NCBI GenBank assembly: GCA_039188505.1 | Contig: JBCCZC010000009.1 | Location: 1 to 34,477, forward strand | Origin: JBCCZC01 sp039188505 | GTDB taxonomy: Bacteria > Pseudomonadota > Gammaproteobacteria > Xanthomonadales > SZUA-38 | Direction: 5' to 3' | Length of the DNA stretch: 34,477 bases | Part shown: in pieces, positions 25,496-34,477 of the stretch | Position numbering within the stretch: the stretch's first letter is position 1 | How the letters are laid out: each line of letters opens with the position of its first letter | Notes under the pieces: generated by a model | What the model saw: only the letters and a program-made list of their open reading frames with translations | Databases searched by the model: none | Told to the model about the DNA's origin: nothing | Translations under genes and position numbers: made by a program

Positions 25496-25516
25496 AATCC
25501 CGGCAGGGCCGGGATT
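25496..25516 (-). terminator. Intrinsic terminator between ftsH and folP
   Basis: AATCCCGGC and GCCGGGATT form a perfect nine-base stem around a three-base loop. On the minus strand it is followed by TTTTCCTTTTCC, giving a U-rich tail. It lies 24 bases after the ftsH stop codon, so ftsH transcripts should stop or be attenuated before folP. Confidence 0.75.
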
Positions 25517-25539
25517 CTCGCTAAGGCATCGTTGTGGGC

Positions 25540-27483
<1,944 letters not shown>

Positions 27484-27553
27484 GTATCACCTCATCGCGT
27501 CGTCCACGCGGACGGACTCGTAGTTGCAGCCTGCCTCACGCAGGTGCGTCATT

Positions 27554-28183
27554 CTAACCTGACGGCCCGTGAAAGCCGTGTGCCACGAGGTACACCTCGC
27601 GGCTGCGCGGTCGCGACGCCTTCGGCTTCACCACGCGGACCTTGTCGAAGCACCCGCGGACATCGGCCAGGAAAGCATCGAAGCCCTCGCCCTGAAAAAC
27701 TTTGACCGCGAAACGTCCGCCCTTGTTCAGATGCTGCCGAACGAAGTCGAGCGCCAGCTCCGCGAGGTACATCGCGCGGGGCTGATCCACGGCCACCATA
27801 CCGCTGATATTGGGCGCCATGTCGGACAAGACAAGATCAACGCCGTGCCCGTCCAAGAGCGCTTCCAGCGCCGCCAGCGGCTCGTCCTCGGTGAAGTCGC
27901 CCTCGATGAGCGCGACGCCGGGCATCGGATCAACGGGCAAGAGATCCAGGCCGAAGACCGCGCCCTTCGGTCCGACCCAGTCCACGGCAAGCTGGCACCA
28001 GCCGCCGGGGGCGGCCCCGAGATCGACCACCCGGTTGCCCCGGCGCGCGAGCGAAAAACGCTCCTGGAGCTCGATCAGCTTGAAGGCCGCGCGCGAGCGG
28101 TAGCCCTCGGCCTGAGCCCGCTTGACGTAGGGGTCGTCGAAGTGCTCCTTCAGCCAGCGCTTGCTGCTGCGGGACCGGCTCAT
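27554..28183 (-). CDS. rlmE: 23S rRNA 2'-O-ribose methyltransferase (U2552)
   Basis: A 209-residue SAM-dependent methyltransferase acting on the large ribosomal subunit. The start SRSSKRWLKEH is typical. The SAM motif is VVDLGAAPGGWCQ. The K-D-K-E catalytic tetrad is Lys35, Asp121 (LSDMAPN), Lys161 (VKVFQG) and Glu196 (SREVYLV). It lies directly upstream of ftsH with a 70-base gap, the classic order. It starts six bases after the stop of the secreted cysteine-rich protein gene, which appears to head the operon. Confidence 0.97.
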   Translation of the reverse strand: MSRSRSSKRWLKEHFDDPYVKRAQAEGYRSRAAFKLIELQERFSLARRGNRVVDLGAAPGGWCQLAVDWVGPKGAVFGLDLLPVDPMPGVALIEGDFTEDEPLAALEALLDGHGVDLVLSDMAPNISGMVAVDQPRAMYLAELALDFVRQHLNKGGRFAVKVFQGEGFDAFLADVRGCFDKVRVVKPKASRPRSREVYLVAHGFHGPSG

Positions 28184-28189
28184 CGCTGG

Positions 28190-28810
28190 CTACCGGTAGT
28201 CGGGGCAGCGGAGCACCAGGTTCTGGTCCTCCCACGCCTGCCGCGTCAGGACCTGACCGTTGCAGCTGTAGCGGACGTGCGCGGCCTTCCGGGTACCGTC
28301 CGCCGGATCGCCGCAGAGGCGGTTCGAGATCCGCAGGGCGCACTCGCCGCGAACTTCACAGGCTTCGTAGAAGGCCCCCGTCGCGTCGCAGACGCGATCG
28401 CCCGCGCCGTAAAGCGCCTCCGTGATCACCAGGGCGTCCCGCGGTGGCCTCGTTGACGGACGGGAGGGCCGGAAGCCACCCGCACCTCCGAAGCTGCTGC
28501 CGCGGAACCCGTCGCTGCAGTACGCCCGGGCGATCTCGCCCTCGCGGACGAGGATCGAGCGCAGGCCATCGCCGCAGCTGTAGTTGATCACGAGCTCCTT
28601 GCGATCGCCCCGGGCCGGATCCCCGCAGAGTCCGTTATCGGCCCGAACCTCGCAGCCACCGCGACCCTCGCAGCGATCCGCCGCCGCCCGGGTGGCGTTG
28701 CAGCTCCGGTTCCCCACGCCGTAGTACGCGTCCACGATCCGCAGCTGCTCTGCCCCGGCAGAGGCCGCCAGCAGCGCAAAGGCCACTCCCATGCATTTCG
28801 TCAATTTCAA
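28190..28810 (-). CDS. Secreted tandem cysteine-rich (SUEL/rhamnose-binding lectin-like) protein
   Basis: A 206-residue exported protein with a signal peptide at about residues 1-20. It contains two copies of one domain, about 23-98 and 127-202, joined by a Gly/Ser/Arg/Pro linker. Each has six cysteines (37, 47, 53, 62, 79, 98 and 141, 151, 157, 166, 183, 202) with identical spacing of 10, 6, 9, 17 and 19. The order YG...C...C..GxC.v...LCGDPA.G..K...V.YSC resembles SUEL-type galactose/rhamnose-binding lectin domains, but this is recalled similarity. The TTG start follows GGGAG and gives a proper signal peptide; the first ATG would lose it. It heads the rlmE-ftsH operon. Confidence 0.8.
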   Translation of the reverse strand: MKLTKCMGVAFALLAASAGAEQLRIVDAYYGVGNRSCNATRAAADRCEGRGGCEVRADNGLCGDPARGDRKELVINYSCGDGLRSILVREGEIARAYCSDGFRGSSFGGAGGFRPSRPSTRPPRDALVITEALYGAGDRVCDATGAFYEACEVRGECALRISNRLCGDPADGTRKAAHVRYSCNGQVLTRQAWEDQNLVLRCPDYR

Positions 28811-29146
28811 ATCCGTCTCCCTTCTTCTCGCTGGGCTTTTCTGGAGCAGCTTGCCGTCGCTCCCTATCGGGTCGTCTCGAGCCGTCGACTGGTGCGGCCG
28901 TGGGCGATCGCGCGAGGAGACCCGTCATTCCAATGGACGAATGGGATCGCCTGCTGATGCCGTGCCGGACGACACGCGCTGTTCACCCTCGAACCCCCGT
29001 CTTCTGTCGCTCTGCAAGAACCGACCGGGGCCGCGCTGGCGGCGCCACAGCAGATTCGTCATCTCCGACAGGGAGCTAGTGTATGTTATGCGACCCGAAC
29101 AGGGGATGAACCGCAGCTGCGGCGCGGTTGGGGGACACGACCGAAA
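28811..29146. other. 336-bp divergent intergenic region
   Basis: The gap separates the cysteine-rich protein gene (minus) from the beta-CASP gene (plus) and should hold both promoters. On the plus strand the stretch GTGTATGTTATG at 29079-29090 is a possible -10 area, but no good -35 is seen. On the minus strand I see no convincing promoter. A 119-codon plus-strand frame (28791-29150) ends in ATGA with the beta-CASP start but looks like chance. Confidence 0.4.
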
Positions 29147-30541
29147 ATGAAACTGAAGTTCTACGGGGCGGCCGGGGAAGTCACCGGCTCCTGCCACATT
29201 CTCGAGGCCAACGGCCACCGCGTGCTGCTCGACTGCGGCCTGATCCAGGGCGGTCGTAAGGCCGAGGCGCGCAACGCTGAACCCTTCCCCTTCGACCCGG
29301 GCGGCGTCGACGCGGTCGTACTCAGCCACGCCCACATCGACCACTCGGGGCGCCTGCCCCTTCTCGGCGCACGCGGCTTCCGCGGGCCGATCCACTGCCA
29401 GAACGCCACGGCGGATCTGTGCAAGGTCCTGCTCATGGACTCCGCGTTCCTGCCCGAGATGGACGCGAAGCACGGCAACCGGCGCCGGCGCCGGAAGGGA
29501 CTGCCGGAGATCGAGCCGCTCTATCGACAGGATGACGCCGCGACGGTCCTGCGCCAGCTCGATGGCCATCGATACGACGAGCGCTTCGTCGTCGCTCCGG
29601 GCATCGAGGTCCGCTTCCGGGAGGCTGGGCATATCCTGGGTTCGACGTCGGTCGAGCTACATGTCAGCGAGGGCCAAACGACCCGCACGATCGTCTTCAG
29701 CGGCGACCTTGGCCAGTACGACACGCCCATCCTCCGGGATCCCGCCGCCATCGAGGACGCCGACCTGGTTATCATGGAAAGCACCTATGGCGGCAGGCAC
29801 CATCGGTCCCGGGACGAGACGATCCGTGAACTGGGCGAAATCCTCCAGGAGGCCGCGGGCAGCGGCAACGTGATGATCCCCGCCTTCGCGGTCGGGCGCT
29901 CCCAGGAACTGCTGTACCAGTTCGGCCATCACTTCGATGCCTGGGGCATGGATCGCTGGAATGTTTTCCTCGACAGCCCGATGGCCATCGAGGCGAGCGA
30001 GATCTACTGGAACTATCCGCACCTCTACGACGCCGAGGCAACGAAGCTGCGAAGCGAGAACAACCGGATGCCTCCGCTCCCCAACCTGCACCTTACGCGT
30101 GAGGCGCAGGAGTCCATGGCCATCAACCGGATCCACAGCGGCGCGCTCATCATCGCCGGCAGCGGGATGTGCACCGGCGGCCGGATCCTGCATCACTTCA
30201 AGCACAACCTCTGGCGGTCTGACTGCCACGTCGTGATCGTCGGCTATCAGGCCCACGGCTCCCTGGGTCGTCGGCTTGTGGACGGTTCGGAGCGCGTGCG
30301 CATCCACGGCGAGACCATCCGAGTCGCTGCGAAGGTTCACACGATCGGCGGCCTATCGGCCCACGGGGACGAGGACGACCTGGCGCGCTGGTACGGGAGC
30401 ATGCAGAGCCGCCCGCCGGTGTTCGTGGTGCACGGCGAACCCGAGGCGGGTGCTGCCCTCGCAGGGCGGCTCAAGCGCGAATTCGGCTGTCGTGTCGACG
30501 CTGCTGAGCCCGGCCTCGAAGTCGATCTGGAGGAGCTATGA
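29147..30541 (+). CDS. Beta-CASP metallo-beta-lactamase, RNase-like
   Basis: A 464-residue cytosolic protein. The metallo-beta-lactamase core has LSHAHIDHSG (His61, His63, Asp65, His66), EAGHILGS and FSGDLG. The inserted beta-CASP domain begins near LVIMESTYGGRHH and includes VMIPAFAVGRSQELLY and IIAGSGMCTGGRILHHF. The closing motif is IGGLSAHGDEDDL. These are features of the YsgA/CPSF-like exoribonuclease branch that processes or degrades RNA with two zinc ions. The ribosome binding site is weak. The stop overlaps the thioesterase start as ATGA. Confidence 0.93.
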   Translation: MKLKFYGAAGEVTGSCHILEANGHRVLLDCGLIQGGRKAEARNAEPFPFDPGGVDAVVLSHAHIDHSGRLPLLGARGFRGPIHCQNATADLCKVLLMDSAFLPEMDAKHGNRRRRRKGLPEIEPLYRQDDAATVLRQLDGHRYDERFVVAPGIEVRFREAGHILGSTSVELHVSEGQTTRTIVFSGDLGQYDTPILRDPAAIEDADLVIMESTYGGRHHRSRDETIRELGEILQEAAGSGNVMIPAFAVGRSQELLYQFGHHFDAWGMDRWNVFLDSPMAIEASEIYWNYPHLYDAEATKLRSENNRMPPLPNLHLTREAQESMAINRIHSGALIIAGSGMCTGGRILHHFKHNLWRSDCHVVIVGYQAHGSLGRRLVDGSERVRIHGETIRVAAKVHTIGGLSAHGDEDDLARWYGSMQSRPPVFVVHGEPEAGAALAGRLKREFGCRVDAAEPGLEVDLEEL

Positions 30542-31002
30542 GCGATCAGTGTCTGCAGGAAACCTACGCTCCCCACAACGCCTGCTTCGGCTGCGGCCAG
30601 GCCAACGACCTCGGGCTTGGCCTCCAGAGCTTTCCCGAAGGCGACGAGGTCGTCGCGTTATTCAGGCCGCAGGACCATCACCAGGCGTTCCCGAACGTTC
30701 TGAACGGCGGCATCATCGGATCGATCCTCGACTGCCACTGCAACTGGACCGCCGCCTGGCACCTGATGCGCGAGCACGGCACCGAAAAGCCACCCTGCAC
30801 GGTCACGATGGAGTACACGATTCGCCTGCTTCGCCCGACGCCCATGGACGGTCCGATCGAGCTGCGCGCCCGCGTCCGGGAATCCGATGGCCGCAAGGTC
30901 TCGGTCGAGGCAACGCTGACCGCCGGCGGCCACGTCTGCGCATCGTGCTCGGGACGCTTCGCTTCCGTGCCGCCCGGCCACCCTGCCTACAACGCCTGGT
31001 AG
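30538..31002 (+). CDS. PaaI-type hotdog thioesterase
   Basis: A 154-residue protein of the hotdog fold. The N-terminal APHNACFGCGQANDLGLGLQ segment is the CFGCG motif of a common stand-alone thioesterase group. NGGIIGSILDCHCNWTA is the central helix region with the active site, and TMEYTIRLLRPTPMDGPIELRARV forms the sheet. It probably hydrolyses an acyl-CoA; substrate unknown. A GGAGGAG site sits inside the end of the preceding beta-CASP gene, and the two overlap by ATGA. It ends eight bases from the convergent radical SAM gene. Confidence 0.88.
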   Translation: MSDQCLQETYAPHNACFGCGQANDLGLGLQSFPEGDEVVALFRPQDHHQAFPNVLNGGIIGSILDCHCNWTAAWHLMREHGTEKPPCTVTMEYTIRLLRPTPMDGPIELRARVRESDGRKVSVEATLTAGGHVCASCSGRFASVPPGHPAYNAW

Positions 31003-31010
31003 CGGACCGA

Positions 31011-32054
31011 TCAGAACAAGGACAGCTGCGGACTGACCTCCCCGGGCACGCGGAACTGCGTCGTGTCGAGATCCAGCTCGCGATCTGCCAGCCCGAAGCG
31101 ACGCCGTGCCGTGGTGACCCGGGAGGCGACCATTTCCGCGTAGTGCCCCGAACCGCGCATGCGTTTGCCAAACCCGCTCCGGTACAGCGCCCCGTCGCGA
31201 CACTGGCGGATGAGACTGAGGACCGTGTCCTTGCGCTCGGGATAGTGCGTCTCCAGCCACTCCTCGAAGAGCGGCGCCACCTCGTGCGGGAGGCGCAGCA
31301 GTACGTAGCCAGCGCTCTGGGCGCCAGCGGCAGCGGCAGCCTCCAGGATCGGCTCGATCTCGTGGTCGTTGATTCTCGGGATGACGGGCGCCAGGAGCAC
31401 GCCCCGTGGGACCCCTGCCTCCGCGAGCTTGCGCAGTACGCCAAGCCGCGCGCCATGGTCTGCCGCGCGGGGCTCCAGGGTGCGCTTGAGGTTGCGGTCG
31501 AGGCTGGTCAGGCTGACCGTGACCGTCACGAGGTCGTGCTCGGCAAGCTCGGCAAGGAGATCCAGATCCCGGAGGATCAGCGCGCTCTTCGTGATCAGCG
31601 CCACCGGCTGCCGATATGCGAGGCAGACTTCGAGAATCTGCCGGGTGATCTCGTGGCGCTTCTCGATGGGCTGGTAAGCATCCGTGTTGGGACCGATCGC
31701 GAGCACGCGGCACCGGTAGGAAGGTCGCGACAGCTCGCGTTCGAGCTGCTCCGCGGCATTGCTGCGCGCGAACAGGCGCGTCTCGAAATCCAACCCCGGC
31801 GACAGGTCGAGGAACGCATGGGACGGCCGCGCGAAGCAGTAGATGCAGCCGTGTTCGCAGCCGCGATAGGGATTGATCGACTGATCGAAAGGCACGTCAG
31901 GTGACCGATTGGTCGCGATCACCGACCGCACCTTCTCGACCCGAACCTGCCGCTCCGGGGCCGGCTCGTCGTCGGCGGGCACCACCGGCTCGACGCGCGC
32001 CCTCTGGAAGCGTCCTGCTGGGTTGCTCTGTGCGCCACGTCCCTTGAGCAGCAT
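31011..32054 (-). CDS. PA0069-family radical SAM protein (SplB-like), SOS-linked
   Basis: A 347-residue iron-sulfur enzyme. The cluster motif CEHGCIYC gives Cys66, Cys70 and Cys73, preceded by NPYRG, a context typical of the PA0069 group and of spore photoproduct lyase-like proteins. LAIGPNTDAYQPIEK and VTVSLTSLDRNLKRTLEPRA are strongly conserved family segments. The C-terminal part is basic. The substrate is unknown; the SplB likeness hints at DNA repair. The ATG has GGAGG at seven bases and lies 16 bases after a consensus LexA box, so it is probably induced by DNA damage. Confidence 0.92.
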   Translation of the reverse strand: MLLKGRGAQSNPAGRFQRARVEPVVPADDEPAPERQVRVEKVRSVIATNRSPDVPFDQSINPYRGCEHGCIYCFARPSHAFLDLSPGLDFETRLFARSNAAEQLERELSRPSYRCRVLAIGPNTDAYQPIEKRHEITRQILEVCLAYRQPVALITKSALILRDLDLLAELAEHDLVTVTVSLTSLDRNLKRTLEPRAADHGARLGVLRKLAEAGVPRGVLLAPVIPRINDHEIEPILEAAAAAGAQSAGYVLLRLPHEVAPLFEEWLETHYPERKDTVLSLIRQCRDGALYRSGFGKRMRGSGHYAEMVASRVTTARRRFGLADRELDLDTTQFRVPGEVSPQLSLF

Positions 32055-32070
32055 GCCGAATCCTCCGTAA

Positions 32071-32086
32071 CTGTATATTTATACAG
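32071..32086 (-). promoter_or_regulatory. LexA (SOS) box upstream of radical SAM gene
   Basis: CTGTATATTTATACAG matches the gammaproteobacterial LexA consensus CTGT-N8-ACAG with an AT-only centre, flanked by A and T as in the 20-bp consensus. It overlaps the likely -10 element (TATAAA on the minus strand) and lies 16 bases before the start codon of the radical SAM gene. Confidence 0.88.
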
Positions 32087-32128
32087 TACGCGAAGTTTCG
32101 ACCATCCGCCAGTGCGAAAGCGTGGAGA

Positions 32129-34336
32129 TCAGGCGGCCTCGTCGCCTCCGGATTTTCCGCTGCCGCCATCGACGAACGCGTCGAGACCGGTGCGGACGTG
32201 CAGATCCCGCTGCGGGAACGGCACCTCGATGCCATGCTCCTCGAACAGCGTATGCAGCTCCCAGAGGTAGGTTGCCTGGACCCGGCCCGGACGGCGGACA
32301 CCGGACCGGCTGACCCAGACGAGCAGCTCGAAGTCGAGGCTGGAATCACCGAAGTTCACGAACCAGACCTCGGGATCCTTGCCGGGCATGTTCTTCAGGG
32401 TGAAGTCGACGCGATCAGCGGCCTCGATCCCGATCCTGCGAACGAGCTCCTTATCGGTCCCGTAGGCGACGCCGAAGCGAATTCGCATCCGCGCCATGTT
32501 CTCCCGGAGCGTCCAGTTGACGACCTCCTTGGACACGAATTCGGAGTTGGGCACCAGCACGTCGATGTTGTCGTTCGTGTTGATCCGCGTGCTGCGGATG
32601 TTGATCTCCCGGACGTGACCACGCAGCCCGTTGTCCAGCTGCACGTAGTCACCGACCTTCAGGCTGCGCTCGAACAGAAGGATGAGACCGGAGACGAAGT
32701 TGCCGACGATCGACTGGAGGCCGAAACCGATGCCGACCGAGAGCGCACCGGCGATGATCGCGAGGTTGCTGAAGTCGAGGCCCAGGGATCCGAGCGCGAC
32801 GAGCAAGGCGCCGATCATCAGCACGTAGTGGATCAGCCGGGATAGCGTATAGATCGACGACTGGTTCATGAACGACCGGGCCTGGCCGAGCCGCTCCAGC
32901 GCGTGACTGACCGCCGTCGAGATCCAGTAGGCAACCAGCAGGATGATCAGGACCCGGAGTAGACCACCCGGCGTTACCGGCGTCTCGCCGATGTTGAACA
33001 GGCGCGTCTTGAGCAGATCAACGGCCCCTTCATAGAGCTCCTGCGACGTGAGCCGGGTCTGCGTCAGCCAGCGGCGGAACCCGCCCTGCTTTTCCGCGAG
33101 CGCCTCGTCGAGCTGCTCCAGCAGCAGCCGGATGCCGACCACGCTGCCCTCGATGGCCACGACCTGCTGGAGGTTCTCCTGGGCGCGGGCGCGGGCGCGA
33201 TCGTGAAGCGCGGAGATCTCCGGGTCCTCCTCCCCCTCGTCGATGGCTCGCGGTGTCAGGAGAACACCGGTCGCGCTGCTCCGCCAGGTATCGAGTTTTT
33301 CCTCGAGCCCGAGCAGCTCGTCACGCCAGCCCCCGATGGCGGCATTCAGCTCCGGCGGCACGCCCTCGTCGACCACCAGGTCGATCCAGGCCAGCTTCAC
33401 CTCCGCAACCAGTCGCTCGAGCGTCGCTCGCGCTTCCTGGATCAGCGCTGCCGTCAGCCCCTGGGTAAGGACCCGGGCCTCCGCCCGCCCCCGCGCGGTG
33501 TCCTCGGCGACCTGGAGCAGCCGCGCCTCGGCGGTCGCGAAGGCGGCCCGGGCGCCCTCGATGGCCCGGCCGGCCGCTTCCACCTCGGCAACCACCTCGG
33601 CGCGATCCTCGACGTCGATCGCGACGTTCTCCATCGCGTACTCGAGCTGAACGCCGAGGTCGTCCCGGAACACACGGGTATTCTCGAGGCGGAGTTCCAG
33701 ACGCTGCAGCCGGACCTCCAGCACCGCGACGGCCGCCCGGCGCGCCATGACGCGCAGCCCGAGCCGCAAGCGCTCGGTGGAGCCATGCTCGAGTTCCAGG
33801 TAGGCGGCGAAGTCGGAGTCGAGCTGGCGGCGCTCGCGGTCCAGTACGTCCTGGCGCTCCTCGAACTCGGCGCTTTCGGCCTCGATCAGCCGTTCGTAGG
33901 TGAGCTGCTCCCGGATGACGTCGAAGAACTGCTCCGGACTGAAGCCGCCCTCCATGCGCAAGGCGGGAAGGACACCCTGCGAGGCTTGCGTCTGCAGGCG
34001 GACGAGCGCATCGAGCTGGGCCCTCAGCCGTTCGATCTGCTCGCCGGCATCGGCCACATCCTCGACGCGGAGCGAGAGGACGGCCGTCTCGGCCGCTGCC
34101 ACGAGCGCCTCGACGCGGGTGTCCTGGGCACCCGGTGGCGCGCCGCTGATGTATCGCCACCAGCCCGGCTGTAGCGATGCTGGATCAGGGACAGCTTCGG
34201 CAGCAGGGTCCGCCGCGGGCTCTGGCGAGGTGTCGAGCGGGAGCTGGCCCCACGCCGTACCGAGGAAGGCGATGAAGAGGAAGGCCAGCAGAGCTTGCGG
34301 CCGTGGCGTCAGGGCTGGGGAGGATACAACAAACAC
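32129..34336 (-). CDS. Large MscS/MscK-type mechanosensitive channel
   Basis: A 735-residue channel. The signal peptide is at about 10-30. A long periplasmic helical, charged domain spans about 60-420. A few membrane helices follow, then the pore helix (IAGALSVGIGFGLQSIVGNFVSG), the beta domain (LKVGDYVQLDNGLRGHVREINIRSTRI in parts, IDVLVPNSEFVS) and the C-terminal vestibule ending in VPFPQRDLHVRT. It resembles MscK/YbiO-type channels that release solutes on osmotic shock. The start is a GTG: an in-frame stop lies three codons upstream, so it is the first possible start. No ribosome binding site is clear, and a perfect hairpin lies nine bases upstream. It precedes the radical SAM gene by 74 bases. 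Confidence 0.92.
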   Translation of the reverse strand: MFVVSSPALTPRPQALLAFLFIAFLGTAWGQLPLDTSPEPAADPAAEAVPDPASLQPGWWRYISGAPPGAQDTRVEALVAAAETAVLSLRVEDVADAGEQIERLRAQLDALVRLQTQASQGVLPALRMEGGFSPEQFFDVIREQLTYERLIEAESAEFEERQDVLDRERRQLDSDFAAYLELEHGSTERLRLGLRVMARRAAVAVLEVRLQRLELRLENTRVFRDDLGVQLEYAMENVAIDVEDRAEVVAEVEAAGRAIEGARAAFATAEARLLQVAEDTARGRAEARVLTQGLTAALIQEARATLERLVAEVKLAWIDLVVDEGVPPELNAAIGGWRDELLGLEEKLDTWRSSATGVLLTPRAIDEGEEDPEISALHDRARARAQENLQQVVAIEGSVVGIRLLLEQLDEALAEKQGGFRRWLTQTRLTSQELYEGAVDLLKTRLFNIGETPVTPGGLLRVLIILLVAYWISTAVSHALERLGQARSFMNQSSIYTLSRLIHYVLMIGALLVALGSLGLDFSNLAIIAGALSVGIGFGLQSIVGNFVSGLILLFERSLKVGDYVQLDNGLRGHVREINIRSTRINTNDNIDVLVPNSEFVSKEVVNWTLRENMARMRIRFGVAYGTDKELVRRIGIEAADRVDFTLKNMPGKDPEVWFVNFGDSSLDFELLVWVSRSGVRRPGRVQATYLWELHTLFEEHGIEVPFPQRDLHVRTGLDAFVDGGSGKSGGDEAA

Positions 34337-34345
34337 AGGCCCGAA

Positions 34346-34368
34346 CTAGCAAACCGCGGGTTTGCTAG
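34346..34368. repeat. Perfect inverted repeat upstream of large mscS gene
   Basis: CTAGCAAACC and GGTTTGCTAG form a perfect ten-base stem around GCG. It lies nine bases from the mscS GTG start and about 84 bases before the plus-strand gene at the right edge. It may be an operator for a dimeric regulator or, in the mscS mRNA, a hairpin hiding the start. No T-run follows on either side. Confidence 0.55.
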
Positions 34369-34451
34369 CCGGCCCTGCCCTCCCTTCGGCGGCGCGCCGC
34401 TCCCCTTTATGATTCGCATCCCCATGCCATTCTTCTTGGAGCGCACCAGCC

Positions 34452-34477
34452 ATGCGAACCCCGAGGGTGTTCGCCCG
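34452..34477 (+). CDS. Start of a gene cut by the window edge, possibly rsmE
   Basis: An ATG at 34452 has TTGGAG about 11 bases upstream and an open frame to the window end (MRTPRVFA). Many 16S rRNA m3U1498 methyltransferases (RsmE) begin with this type of sequence, but eight residues are too few to be sure. Confidence 0.3.

Noticed and set aside
28811..28930. Sigma-32 promoter for the rlmE-ftsH operon
   Set aside because: A CCCGATAG stretch on the minus strand is similar to a heat-shock -10, but no CTTGAA-like element lies at the right distance.
28791..29150. 119-codon plus-strand frame ending in ATGA with the beta-CASP gene
   Set aside because: The N-terminus is hydrophobic, but the rest is Arg/Ser-rich without pattern, and it starts inside the cysteine-rich protein gene. 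The overlap could be chance.

Overview
The window is about 34.5 kb of uniformly GC-rich, densely packed chromosomal DNA. I found no insertion sequence, prophage, CRISPR array, tRNA or rRNA. The smc-zipA-ligA block and the rlmE-ftsH-folP block point to a gammaproteobacterium, since ZipA is essentially restricted to that class. The high GC and acidic proteins would fit a Chromatiales/Ectothiorhodospiraceae-like or other halophilic lineage, but that is inference. Almost all genes are joined by ATGA/GTGA stop-start overlaps, so the region reads as a few long operons.

Left part (1-9.9 kb). A truncated PilJ-type sensor gene runs off the left edge. Next comes a five-gene minus-strand operon (7426 to 1123): OmpR-type response regulator, histidine kinase, exported amidase-signature hydrolase, DUF72 protein and a D-serine dehydratase/D-threonine aldolase-like PLP enzyme. 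Facing it is a plus-strand operon (7564 to 9820): a short PspA/IM30-like protein, a polytopic membrane protein and an exported von Willebrand A protein. The 137-bp divergent region carries two GTAAACC direct repeats 11 bp apart and an inverted third copy, as expected of an OmpR-family operator. Together they look like an envelope-stress module.

Middle part (9.9-25.5 kb). A patatin-like phospholipase and a stand-alone PAS/zinc-motif protein are divergently arranged. A long minus-strand operon follows (19821 to 11458): smc, zipA, ligA, a lipoprotein resembling endonuclease/exonuclease/phosphatase enzymes but missing catalytic residues, and an exported Sel1-SPOR protein. queF and a small eight-cysteine protein face an EamA transporter/Ycf46-like AAA ATPase pair. 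A small MscS channel then converges on folP.

Right part (25.5-34.5 kb). ftsH and rlmE lie downstream of a secreted protein made of two six-cysteine domains with identical cysteine spacing, resembling SUEL/rhamnose-binding lectins. A beta-CASP metallo-beta-lactamase RNase-like gene is coupled to a hotdog thioesterase. A PA0069-type radical SAM gene carries a consensus LexA box 17 bp before its start codon. A large MscK-like channel follows, and the first eight codons of another gene, possibly rsmE, end the window.

The items most worth a second look are the two-component/PspA/VWA module, the LexA-controlled radical SAM gene, the duplicated cysteine domain protein and the apparently dead nuclease-fold lipoprotein in the division operon.
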